Position numbers and translations under genes: made by a program
The notes under the pieces: generated by a model
What the model was told of the DNA's origin: nothing
The model's database searches: none
The model's input: the letters and a program-made list of their open reading frames with translations, nothing else
Assembly: GCA_024811115.1 (NCBI GenBank)
Contig: JAKOGH010000439.1
Coordinates: 1-50,992, forward strand
DNA length: 50,992 nucleotides
Direction of reading: 5' to 3'
Source: Terana coerulea
Lineage: Eukaryota > Basidiomycota > Agaricomycetes > Polyporales > Phanerochaetaceae
Shown here: positions 11,926 through 20,724 of the stretch, piece by piece
How positions within the stretch are numbered: the stretch's first letter is position 1
Layout of the letters: each line of letters begins with the position of its first letter

Positions 11926-13340
11926 ATGTTGACCATCGCTTTTGTCACCTCTTCCCTCGCTCTCCTCGCTTTCGCTTCTCCCACCTCTGTCGACCAGGGT
12001 GTATACAAGATTGCTTTAAGCAAGCGCGACGGGTTCTCGCTGGACGACATCGTCGATCCCATTGCTCTGATTGCTATCCTTGAAAGGACCATCTCGTATG
12101 TCTTCCACGTACGTCTCAAGTTACCCACAGCTAACCATGAAACCATCGATAGAAAATATGAGGATGGATTTGCTGCCTACGAAGCCAACACCGGCAAGCC
12201 TCACCCACTGGACACGCCGTTCCTCGGATCCAACGGCACACTCACTCGCCGGGCATTGACGACTACAAAGGCTCGGTACTCCTGACGGACGAAAACGACG
12301 GCGAGCTGTGGCAGGGCACGCTGACCATTGGCACTCCCTCTCAGTCGTTCACAGTACAATTTGACACTGGCAGCAGCGACTTGTTTGTTCCTGGGCCAAA
12401 ATGCTCTGGGTGCGATGGACACAAGCGTTACAACTTCTCTGCGAGCTCCACCGCGGTCGACGTCCACAAGACCTTCGACCTCACATATGGCTCGGGGAGA
12501 CGAAAGGAGAGCAGTATACTGATACAGTGTCTATCGCTGGCCTTACAGTACGTATCTATCTGCGTGCAGGAGTATGATTGGCTAACCATTTGCTAGGCGA
12601 CCAAGCAACGGCTGGGTGCTGCGACTTCGTACTCCGCCAGTTTCGGCATCGACAATTTCCCTCCGGATGGCCTTATGGGAATGGCATACCAGAGCATCTC
12701 ATCGTACAATGCGCCTCCGGTGTTTCAGTCGCTGGTCTCCCAGAAGCAGGTCGCCGCCTCAGTATTCTCCTTCAAGCTGTCAGCCTCTGGTGCAGAGCTC
12801 CTTCTTGGCGGGACCAACAGCAAGCTCTACACTGGCAGCTTCACGTATGTCCCAGTCACGACCCAGGTATGTGTTCTAAATACCCTCAGTCGTCATTCAC
12901 CGTTGACGTTGTGTGCGCAGGGGTACTGGCAGGTCAAACTGGACGCTGTGACGGTCAACGGCAACACTCCTTTGACCAACGTGCAGTCTATCATCGACAC
13001 CGGCACGACCTTGATCGTTGCGCCCGCTAAGCAAGTGCAGGCGTTCTATGCTGCTATTCCCGGAAGCAAGAGTCAGACATCGACCGTCGGACAGGGCTTC
13101 TACAGCTTCCCGTGCTCAGCCACGGAGCGCGTCAGCATGACCTTCGGTGGCCGCGCGTTCAGCATCACTCCGAGCCTGTTCAACTTGGGGCGGGTGTCTC
13201 AAGGCTCGAAGGACTGCGTCGGAGCGCTTGTTGGCACGACCGGCTTCTCGTTCTGGGTCGTCGGTGATACGTTCCTCCAGAATGTGTACTCCACGTTCGA
13301 CTTGACAAACAACCGTGTAGGCTTCGCGACTTTGAAGTAA
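11926..13340 (+). CDS. Secreted aspartic protease, A1 (pepsin/polyporopepsin) family
   Basis: Exons 11926-12095, 12153-12547, 12597-12866 and 12921-13340, about 418 aa. A signal peptide MLTIAFVTSSLALLAFASP is followed by a basic propeptide (SKRDGF, TRR) and the mature enzyme. Both catalytic Asp motifs are present: FDTGSSDLFVP near 12360 and IIDTGTTL near 12992. The flap Tyr is in LTYGSG, and the C-terminal WVVGDTFLQNVYSTFD is canonical. It is an extracellular acid endoprotease for nutrient proteolysis. Exon 2 has two frame breaks, each one G short: GGG at 12251-12253 before the IDDYKGS segment, and GGGG at 12494-12497 inside GSGETKGEQ. Adding one base to each makes all exon phases fit. Its stop codon lies 2 nt from that of the convergent gene at 13343. 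Confidence 0.9.
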
Positions 13341-13342
13341 TT

Positions 13343-14375
13343 CTACTCTTCTTGCTTGTAATCTTTCGCTTGAAAATCGCACCATTCCTTCCACTCCTCC
13401 GGCCCCACTTCTACCTCCAGTTTTTCCACAACCGTGATTTTGATGCGGTTGCCAGCCCACGGTCCCTCCTCTGTTGTCGTCCAGCATAACAGCGGAAAGA
13501 TGTACTTCCCAAGCCCGTGGCTAAAAGCCGTCACGAACGAAGGCTCTACATTGATTGAGTTCTCAGGGAGCCGTACGTACTGCCGCCGCGAGAGGTCGCA
13601 CACCGCCCACGTCAGATGCGAGGGATAGTCCGCAAACGCGACGTCGCCGACGCGCGGCCAGTCGAACGCGGATGCCCGGTGGCGGACCATGCACACGGAG
13701 GGCGGAATGTGCGGGAAGGCCAGCTGGATGCTATAAATCGGGTACGCCGCCGCGTGCTGCGCGAACACTGCGCCGTTTGGGTGTGGGCCGAGCGCGGTCA
13801 GGAGCGCGGTGTCTGCGAGAAGGCAAGGTGGGAGGCTGGCGTGCCGGCGAGCGTCGTTTAGGGGAGGGAGACAGATGAGGCGATCGCCCGACCAGGGAGC
13901 CCACGTCTGCAGCGTGAGCTCTTCGATGCGGTGGTAGCCGAGGCACAGCAGAGTCGAGTTGGTGACGCCCAAGGCTATTGCGTCCCGCAGGGTTGGGATC
14001 GCGTCGAAGATGAGGAAGGTGAGCTCTGTGGGTAGACCCATGGGCTTGGGTTCTGCTCCCCTCGTTGCGCGCGGCTTCAAGTTTCTGGATGCCAATCCAA
14101 AAACGCAGTGAGCACAACGCGCTCAAGTAATACAATCGAGGCTCACCACAAGGCCAAAACATCAGCTAGATGCATGTTTACAGGCGTAGTGAATAGCCGT
14201 GAAAATACGTTGTTAGCCTCGTAGTAGCTGAGCATATTAACACCCCCGCGGTTCTCTCCAATAGGTATCGCTTCTTGTTTGTCGAGAGTAACTCTGAAGT
14301 GCACAATGTGTCAGGCCAGAGACTGCATACGCATCCCAAGGTCATGACTCACAGTCACCATTGTTCCCGCGCCAT
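13343..14375 (-). pseudogene. Tandem family copy 1 (INLDK/WAGDRLIC, F-box-like), nonsense-mutated
   Basis: The exon plan is the same as in copies 2 and 3: 14353-14375 (23 nt), 14147-14293 (147 nt) and 13343-14084 (742 nt). The lengths equal those of copy 3. Exon 1 reads MAREQW and then TGA (14355-14357), where the others have AGA. The exon 2/3 junction codon is TG+A, a second stop, where the others have Arg. The big last exon stays open, with MGLPTELTFLIFDAIPTLRD (F-box-like) and WAPWSGDRLICLP, and ends KDYKQEE. Without the first exons, translation could only start at the Met of MGLPTEL. It is likely a recent pseudogene, or now makes a shorter F-box-like protein. Function unknown. Confidence 0.72.
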
Positions 14376-14725
14376 TTCGTCGTCGCCCTGATGGCCAAAC
14401 CGAACAACCTGAGCGCTTCGGTTTGAATCAAGTGCATATAAGTGCACCGATTGAGTTCACACGAGGAGGAGCTTTAAATTTGAGACTCGAATAAGTACAG
14501 ATTGACCCGCTGTTTCGCTGACTGCCTCGAGGACACTACCGCCTTGGCGCGAAATACTGATTCGCGTACCAATTGTGATCCTCCCACCCGCACGTACGTC
14601 CACCTGTTATCACGTAGGCTTGTTCAGTCCCACAGTAATTTGCAGGAAACTCTGCGTGTCGTACCTTTGGTCCGTAGTCTTGCCCGATATAAGGCATTTG
14701 CGCAAAAACACCGCAGACAACAAGT
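14376..14725. other. Duplicated intergenic spacer between tandem copies 1 and 2
   Basis: Holds the upstream region of copy 1 (GATTGAGTTCAC near 14451) and the downstream flank of copy 2. The stretch near 14632-14720, with TAATTTGCAGGAAACTCTGC, is closely repeated at about 16262-16345 behind copy 3. The duplication therefore included flanking DNA. No gene seen. Confidence 0.65.
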
Positions 14726-15771
14726 CTAGGCTGGGGGTAAGACCCTACGCTGAACCAAATCACCCCATTTCACCCATTCCTCCGGCCCCACCTCCGCTTC
14801 AAGCCTCTCCAACGTCGTGACCTTGATGCGATCGCCCGCCCACGGCCCCTCCTCTCCTTTCCCCCAGCACAACAGCGTACAAATTTCCTCCCCAAGGTCA
14901 TGGCCAAAAGTCATGTTGTACGAAGGCTCTGTTTCGGGCCGAGTCGACATGGGGAGCCGCACATACAGCCGCCGCGAGAGGTTGCACGCCACCCACGTCA
15001 GCTCCGCGGGGTAGTCCGCAAACGCGACGCCGCCGAAGCGCGGCCAGTCGAACGCGGGTGCCCGGCGGCGGACGATGTACACGGAGGGCGGGATGTGCGG
15101 TGGGAAACGCAGCTCGCGGCCGTACGTCGGGTACGCCGCCGCACGCTGCGACAGCGTCGCGCCGCTTTGCTCTGAGCCGAGCGCGGCCGAGAGTGCGGTG
15201 TCTGCGAGGAGGCGCGGTGGGAGGCTGGCGTGCGGCAGATGCCAGGGTTCCAGGTCGGTAGGGAGAGGAAGGCAGATGAGGCGGTCGCCCGCCCAGGGCG
15301 CCCAGGTTTGCAGTGTGAGCTCCGCGATGCGACGGTAGCCGAGGGACAGCAGGGTCGAGTTGGTTATGCCCAGGGCTAGTGCGTCTCGGACGGTTGGGAT
15401 CGCGTTGAAGACGAGGATGATAAGCTCTGCGGGGAGGCCCATGGGCCTGTGGTCTGCTACGCTCATCGCACGGCGCCTGAGAGATGACGATGTGAGTACT
15501 TGAATGCGCTCAAACAAGGCAACGAAGGCTCACCGCAAGGCCATGGCATCGGCCAAATGCATGTTTACAGGCTCGGTAAATAGTCGTGAAAGTAAGTTAC
15601 TATCAGGCGCTTGGCGGTTGTTGAGGATAACCTGGTGGTGCGCTCCCGGGCCAACACGTATCACTTCCCGTTTGTCGAGATTAATTCTGAAGTACCTAAC
15701 GTGTCAGGCCGGATGATGATGCATACGTGTTTCAAGGTCTTAACTCACATTCTCCATCGTTCCTGCGACAT
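14726..15771 (-). CDS. Tandem family copy 2 (INLDK/WAGDRLIC, F-box-like protein)
   Basis: Exons 15749-15771, 15534-15686 and 14726-15476 give 309 codons (308 aa), all in phase. It starts MSQERWRIINLDKRE, a lead seen in a family expanded in polypores. Then comes an F-box-like segment MGLPAELIILVFNAIPTVRD (about residues 65-105), a motif WAPWAGDRLICLP, and near the C-terminus a second GPWAGDRIKV. It ends QRRVLPPA. An F-box would link a target to an SCF ubiquitin ligase, but the motif is degenerate and no substrate region is known. It is flanked by copies 1 and 3 on the same strand. The upstream spacer is about 300 bp longer than in the other two copies. Confidence 0.75.
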
Positions 15772-16340
15772 TGTGCGTATTGATAGTGTCCTCTGGCCGG
15801 TTGGTTTTCGTAGGAAGGTCGGGTGTGAGGAACAATCCTGGCCAGGTTGTGCAGTAAATACATGACTTTAGGTGGCCACTTGAACATCGGCCACCATAAC
15901 ATAGGGCTGGTCGGTTGCTTGGCCACCGGCCGCTATCCCCGGATGTCAAGGTGAGGCTAACCTCATCCCGGCCGGCCGGCGCCGCCTTGAGAGGATTGAT
16001 TGGTTACCGGTCACTGGTCACCGGTCAGTGTTTTGCGGTTTGCGGAGGACCATGGTCAATTTCTCATTGCAGGCGCGGAGAGCTTGAGAACAGACGCTCG
16101 CCGAAATGCATGAGCATCATGAGTGCTTCAGTTTGAACTGTAAGCGAACTGAGTGAGTTCATGCAAGGAGCTAGAAAATCGCATGGACATCTGCATGCCG
16201 CCATCGTATGCATGGCTAAGCACAATCATCGCTAAAGCCCTGCAGACAACGCAGACAACACCATGGTAATTTGCAGGAAACTCTTCGTGTCGTAGATTTG
16301 CTCTGTAGCCTTGCTACCCTAACGCAGCAGTCTCTAGAGT
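15772..16340. other. Spacer between tandem copies 2 and 3, with an extra ~300 bp
   Basis: Compared with the spacers upstream of copies 1 and 3, the conserved GAGTTCA-containing block is pushed out to about 16146-16160. Roughly 300 bp (about 15800-16110) has no counterpart. That stretch holds GC-rich short repeats: CCGGCCGGCCGGC near 15977 and repeated ACCGGTCA/TGGTCACC units near 16007-16029. I could not find clear terminal repeats or a target duplication, so the nature of the insert is open. No gene seen. Confidence 0.5.
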
Positions 16341-17384
16341 TTAGGCTGGGGGAATGACCCTACCCTGCAGCAAATCCCGCCACTCCCGCCACTCCTCCGG
16401 CCCCACCTCCGCCTCCAGCCTCTCCAACGTCGTGACCCGGATCCGATCGCCCGCCCACGGCCCCTCCGCGCCCTCCATCCAGCGCAACAGCGTGCACAGC
16501 GGCTTCCCGCACTCGTAGATGAACACGTCCTCGTACGCGAGCGCGCCCGCGTCCGGCGTCGTGCGCAGCCGCACGTACTGCCGCCGCGACAGGTTGCACG
16601 CCGCCCACACGCGGTCCGCGGGGTAGTCCGCGACCGCGACGCCGCCGAAGCGCGGCCAGTCGAACGCGGGCGCCGCCCGGCGGAGCGCGCGCGCGGACGG
16701 CGGGAGGACCGCGAAGCGCGCGCCCGGGTCACGGCCGTACGTCCGGTAGGCCGCCGCGTGCGCCGAGAGCACGGTGCTGCTGTCCTCGAGCGTCGCGGCG
16801 AGCGCGGCGTCGGCGAGGAGGCGGGGCGGGAGGCCGGCGTGCAGCGCGGGGCCGGGGCCGGCGGCGGGCGGGAAGCAGATGAGGCGGTCGCCCGCCCAGG
16901 GCGCCCACGTCTGCAGCGTGAGCGCTTCGATGCGGCGGTAGCCGAGGGCGAGCAGGGTCGAGTTGGCAATGCCCAGGGCGGTGGCGTCGCGCAGGGTGGG
17001 GATCGCGTTGAAGATGAGGATGATAAGCTCTGCGGGGAGGCCCATCGGCCTGGGGTCTTCTGCGCTCAGCGCACGGGGCTTGCTGGAAGGCGCGTCGGGA
17101 CGCGTGTGAGTGCGATGCATATGCGTGCGGGTCGAGCAGGGCGCTGGAGGCTTACCGCGTCGCCAGGACCTCAGTTAGCGACATGAAAACCGGCGTGGTG
17201 AGTAACCGCGCGAGGAAATTGCTGGACACCTCCTCGTTGTTGAGGATGATCTTGTCCGAGTTCTGTCCAACAAGTATCACTTCTTGTTTGTCGAGGTTGA
17301 TTCTGAAGCACACGGCGGATCAGGCCAAACACTTCATATGTATCCTGAGGTCAGCACTCACATTCTCCATGGTTCCTGCGACAT
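16341..17384 (-). CDS. Tandem family copy 3 (INLDK/WAGDRLIC, F-box-like), very GC-rich
   Basis: Exons 17362-17384, 17156-17302 and 16341-17082 give 304 codons (303 aa), in phase. It starts MSQEPWRIINLDKQEVILVG, then ARLLTTPVFMSLTEV, the F-box-like MGLPAELIILIFNAIPTLRD, WAPWAGDRLICFPP, and a C-terminal GPWAGDRIRVTTLERLEAEV ending GRVIPPA. The family is polypore-expanded and of unknown function. Exon 3 is strikingly GC-rich (runs of CGCGCGCGG and GCC codons around 16560-16900), far above copies 1 and 2, although the proteins align closely. The same stretch therefore shows long spurious antisense ORFs. Confidence 0.78.
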
Positions 17385-17742
17385 GATGCGTAAGAACTGG
17401 CAGCAGCTGGCGCACGGTTGTCGTCGTAGAGATTAAAACGAACATCGGCGCTCCAATTTCAACCACATATACTAAGCGAGCTGATTGAGTTCATCGCAAG
17501 GCGGAGCCAGGAAATCAAATATTGCCAAAGCCATCTTCAAGGCTATCATCATCATGGAAGCCCTCTAGACACAGGCAGTATCAACGCTCGGTGCCCTGCC
17601 CAGCAGCGGGTATACTAGGTATTATGTCAGCAAGGTCGGTTAGTAGTCTACACAGTGCGTGGTACAACAACAGCGAGGGATAGCCCTATACAGCAAAAAC
17701 GATAGCAATGTCCATGTAGTGTGTGCGAGGCGATCGTGGGGG
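17385..17742. other. Promoter region of tandem copy 3 and 3' flank of the 7TM gene
   Basis: 358 bp. The GCTGATTGAGTTCATCGC block near 17480 is the counterpart of the upstream block of copy 1. The rest is presumably the 3' UTR of the 7TM gene read leftward. No gene seen. Confidence 0.5.
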
Positions 17743-18977
17743 CTACACGGCTTCCCAATGTCCTTTGGAGCCGCTCTCGAGAGCCTCCAGCGTGACAGCC
17801 TCCTGACCGTACCCGGAGACGTCGCAGTCCACGACCCTCGAGACCATGACTTCCACGCCGGATGCAGAGTGCTGGGAGCCCGGCTTCGTGGAGCTGAACT
17901 CAAGCGCGATGGAGCTCGCGGGGGCATCGCTGTACGTCTCGCCCGCGGCGACGCCCTTGTCGACACGGATGATGATGAGGTTGAAGGAGATGCCGACCAC
18001 GATGACCATCTGTTAGGGAAGCGGCGTCGTGAGGCTGGCGCGTGGCAGAAGACGTAATGTGCACGTACCACTTCGGACACGCCGTACACGGCATTGCTGC
18101 CGGCGAGTTGGGTGCCAAATGTGATCAGGACAAGGGTAGTATACAGGAGACCGGACTCGATGATGAGGCGGATGACGTTCCCAAGCCTGGATGGTTTAGA
18201 CGACTTCACAGAAGAGTATCGTGTGGTCTCCCTGTCAATGCGCCATATTCGCCAGACGATCAAGCCTATGGCCATGATTCAGCATATGTTCCCCGGGGCA
18301 ACTGAGCGCAGGCTTACCAGTTGTCAGCAGGTTAGTTACAAGAGTGAGTACGAGGAAAGAGGTAATGAGTGGAGATAGCGTGATGGTGTTTATGAGGGTA
18401 TTTGTGCGAAGCGTTGCCGTGATGTATATGATGAGGATTGAGACGGCCGTGTTGGCCAACCACAAAAGAACCGGGAAGACGACGACGATCCATCTCCACG
18501 TGAAGACAGCCAAACATCGATAGATCTGAGCAGTCCATGAGCCAATCGCTTCCCACGCTATGCAACTGAACATACCAGCATGCCATCTCCAATGAGGGTC
18601 ATCGCCTGGGTATCGACAACCTTCATGTGATGTGATTCAGCTACGGCACCGAGTGCCCATTTGTCGCCACGCACCTTCATGACATTGACCCAATACGAGA
18701 TCTTCTCGAACTCCGCGTCCGGGCCCCCAGGCCCGTGGTAGAAGATGAACGCGTCGAGGTTGTGCTTCAGGCCAAAGGCGACGTCGAGCGTCGCGAAGAC
18801 GAACATGAGGACGGCGATGACGGCCAGCGGCCAGTTGTACCGCTCCTTCTTGCCCGCCTTGCCCCAGAAGAGCGCGCGCATGCAGAGGCCGAAGGTGACG
18901 AGGTAGACGCCGTACGCGACGGCCTCCATGAACAGGGCGACGATCTGGGCTTCATCCACGGGGAACGGGTCCCCCAT
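17743..18977 (-). CDS. Seven-TM membrane protein, intact family copy
   Basis: Exons 18675-18977, 18576-18620, 18318-18525, 18069-18265 and 17743-18009 give 340 codons (339 aa), in phase. It starts MGDPFPVDEAQIVALFMEA; an in-frame Met at 19106 is less likely because the paralogue aligns from here. Seven hydrophobic stretches follow: AYGVYLVTFGLCM, WPLAVIAVLMFVF, two in exon 3 around WIVVVFPVLLWL, one near ITSFLVLTLVTNLL, LIIESGLLYTTLVLITFG and MVIVVGISFNLIII. A cytosolic-looking polar tail ends GHWEAV. The family occurs widely in Agaricomycetes without known function. Two more copies lie within 18 kb, one frameshifted and one truncated. A receptor-like role is only a topology-based guess. Confidence 0.78.
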
Positions 18978-19745
18978 GGTGGGTGGAGGAGGGCAAGCAG
19001 GCGGACTGGGCGCGGGGACGCTGTTATCAGGGGTTTGCGAGGGTCGACGATTGTGGCGGAGCGCCCTAATATCCGCTGTCAAGGAACGGCCCAGACTAAC
19101 GGCCATTAACCACGCACCTAGGCACCCATCACGTTGAACCCTGCCCGTCCTCCCCTTGCGGCTTGCCTACTACCTTCCGCATCTGACAGCCAACGCTTTG
19201 AATTCACTCATCCCTTGCACAACACAGCTTACGTCGCCCGCAGCCCTCAAGTCGTGCCTACAACGTGGGGACGGTGTCGAGGCGTTTACTGATACTGACA
19301 ACAGCGCTGAAAGCAACGTAAGGATGTCACAGACTCAGCGCAAAATTGCCGAGACGCTCACCGGGATGAAGGGAAGCTTGCCCGCTATACTTGACAGAAG
19401 CTTGTAGGTCACCGACACTACTCGGGCCGCGGCTTCAAGTGCGGCTCAAAGCAAGTCCCACACCCACGCTTGCTAGCTAGCCCCGATTGCTTGCGTTCTC
19501 CACTGGATTGTCGTACACTTCGGGGGTATCCATCCGTGTGTTTCAGCGTTCTGCAGGTGATTGCGGTCGAAGTCGTGATGGTCCATGTGCAAGTTCTGAG
19601 GTACGGCGCTACATCCGTGATAGGCATCACTTTGTGGCGCGGGAACCATCCAGCCCGACTAGGCTGTAATTCGGCGGTTTCCACGCTCGCGTGCACCGCG
19701 GGACCCTGAACACCGCGCGCGCGACGCGACTTGGCTCCTGCCGCC
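18978..19745. other. Divergent intergenic region, no gene recognised
   Basis: 768 bp between the 7TM gene (leftward) and NNF1 (rightward), so it must hold both promoters. Short ORFs only. No clear TATA box or repeat. Confidence 0.5.
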
Positions 19746-20569
19746 ATGGCCTCCACCGTCGCGGCCAGCAAGCGCTGGACTCACTTTCACTCCGCTTTGC
19801 AACTCGCGATACAACGGTCGGCACATAAGTGGACGTGCGTGTCAAGCCTTATGCGGAGAGCATTGCGTCGAACTGAGGGACGAGGTGTACACTAGCTACG
19901 AAGACTTCACGGAATGTTTCTCCCTCTGGTGTGAAGAGCAACCGGACGCCTCGTCGTCTGTGTTCAACACCGTCGCGCAACATATGGAGTCTCTCATCAC
20001 AGTATGTGCCTTCGAACCTTTGTTGAGGCCTCAGCTGATGCTCAGCAGAACGGCTGCGAAGACCTGCTGAAAAAGCTGGACGTGAAGCCAAACCTTGACA
20101 GACTTCATGGCGTGGTGACGGAGGCACGGCAACGGAAAAAAGAGGGTTACGAGGGAGCTGATGTGTGGCGGGAGGACCTGCGGCCGGATGTGGCGACTCG
20201 AGCCAACATCGTGCCGCTGCTGGAAGAGGAGCGTGAGAGGCTGAAGGCCCAACTTGCAGAGGTGCGCGCATTTCCACCTTACGCATGGCTTGCTTACAAG
20301 CTTGCGAATGGTTACGTACAGCTCGACCAGCGGAACCAGAAGCTTCAGACAGAGATGCAAACGAATGTGAAAGCAAGCAACGCGGCGGATGATGAATGCA
20401 ATCGGCTACTTGACATTTTGGAAGAGGTGCGTTCCAGAAATGTCTCTTCTGCTGTTGTGCTTGACGAATGCGGCAGGCCCAGGCGAAGTGGGACGAAATT
20501 CCTATGGAAGACATCCAAGCTTGGGCGCTCCAAACCGCAGAGTCCTCCAGTAGTACGGCTCTACGATGA
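19746..20569 (+). CDS. NNF1: Kinetochore MIND/Mis12 complex subunit Nnf1 (PMF1)
   Basis: Exons 19746-19834, 19896-20001, 20046-20426 and 20477-20569 give 223 codons (222 aa). The N-terminal RWTHFHSALQLAIQRSAHKW followed by YEDFTECFSLWCEE is the Nnf1 signature (helical N-terminus binding Mis12). Then NGCEDLLKKLDVKPNLDRLH and a coiled coil rich in Glu/Leu (LEEERERLKAQLAE) lead to the C-terminal AKWDEIPMEDIQAWALQTAE. The protein is part of the four-subunit MIND complex linking inner kinetochore (CENP-C) to Ndc80. The last intron is required: without it the reading continues into an unrelated basic tail. A 39 nt segment (20262-20300) has GTGCGC/CAAG borders and could be an extra in-frame intron; it is left in here. 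Confidence 0.85.
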
Positions 20570-20724
20570 TACGTTTCCTCGGGATGCAGACCAGTAGCTG
20601 CTCTCGCCATGTGTGCCTGTGGCGTTTGTATTGTTAAGTGTGTATCTTTATTCCCTTATTTTACAGCATTATTTCCTCGGATTCACCGAGTCATCACCGC
20701 TCAGGTGGCATATTCTGGAATGTT

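Larger units (their letters stand above)
13343..17510 (-). repeat. Tandem triplication of a ~1.4-1.6 kb gene unit
   Basis: Three head-to-tail minus-strand copies have stop codons at 13343, 14726 and 16341 and starts at 14375, 15771 and 17384 (periods about 1.39 and 1.61 kb). Exon sizes 23/147/742, 23/153/751 and 23/147/742, intron positions, and both 5' (GATTGAGTTC) and 3' (TAATTTGCAGGAAACTC) flanks are shared. This points to unequal crossing over of a unit that included promoter and 3' flank. Confidence 0.8.

Noticed and set aside
4695..13340. Secondary-metabolite gene cluster around the aldo-keto reductase
   Set aside because: Neighbours are an endocytic adaptor, membrane proteins and a protease; there is no backbone enzyme, P450, transporter or cluster regulator.
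16334..16969. Long minus-strand ORF of Arg/Ala/Ser-rich sequence (211 codons)
   Set aside because: It is an out-of-frame shadow in the very GC-rich last exon of tandem copy 3; composition is low-complexity and there is no homology.
18978..19106. In-frame upstream Met that would add 43 residues to the intact 7TM protein
   Set aside because: The extra residues are Pro/Arg-rich and the paralogue aligns only from about MGDPFPVDEAQ, so this is taken as 5' leader.
19849..20610. Minus-strand ORF of 253 codons overlapping NNF1
   Set aside because: NNF1 exons on the plus strand have family motifs and correct phases; the antisense ORF has none.
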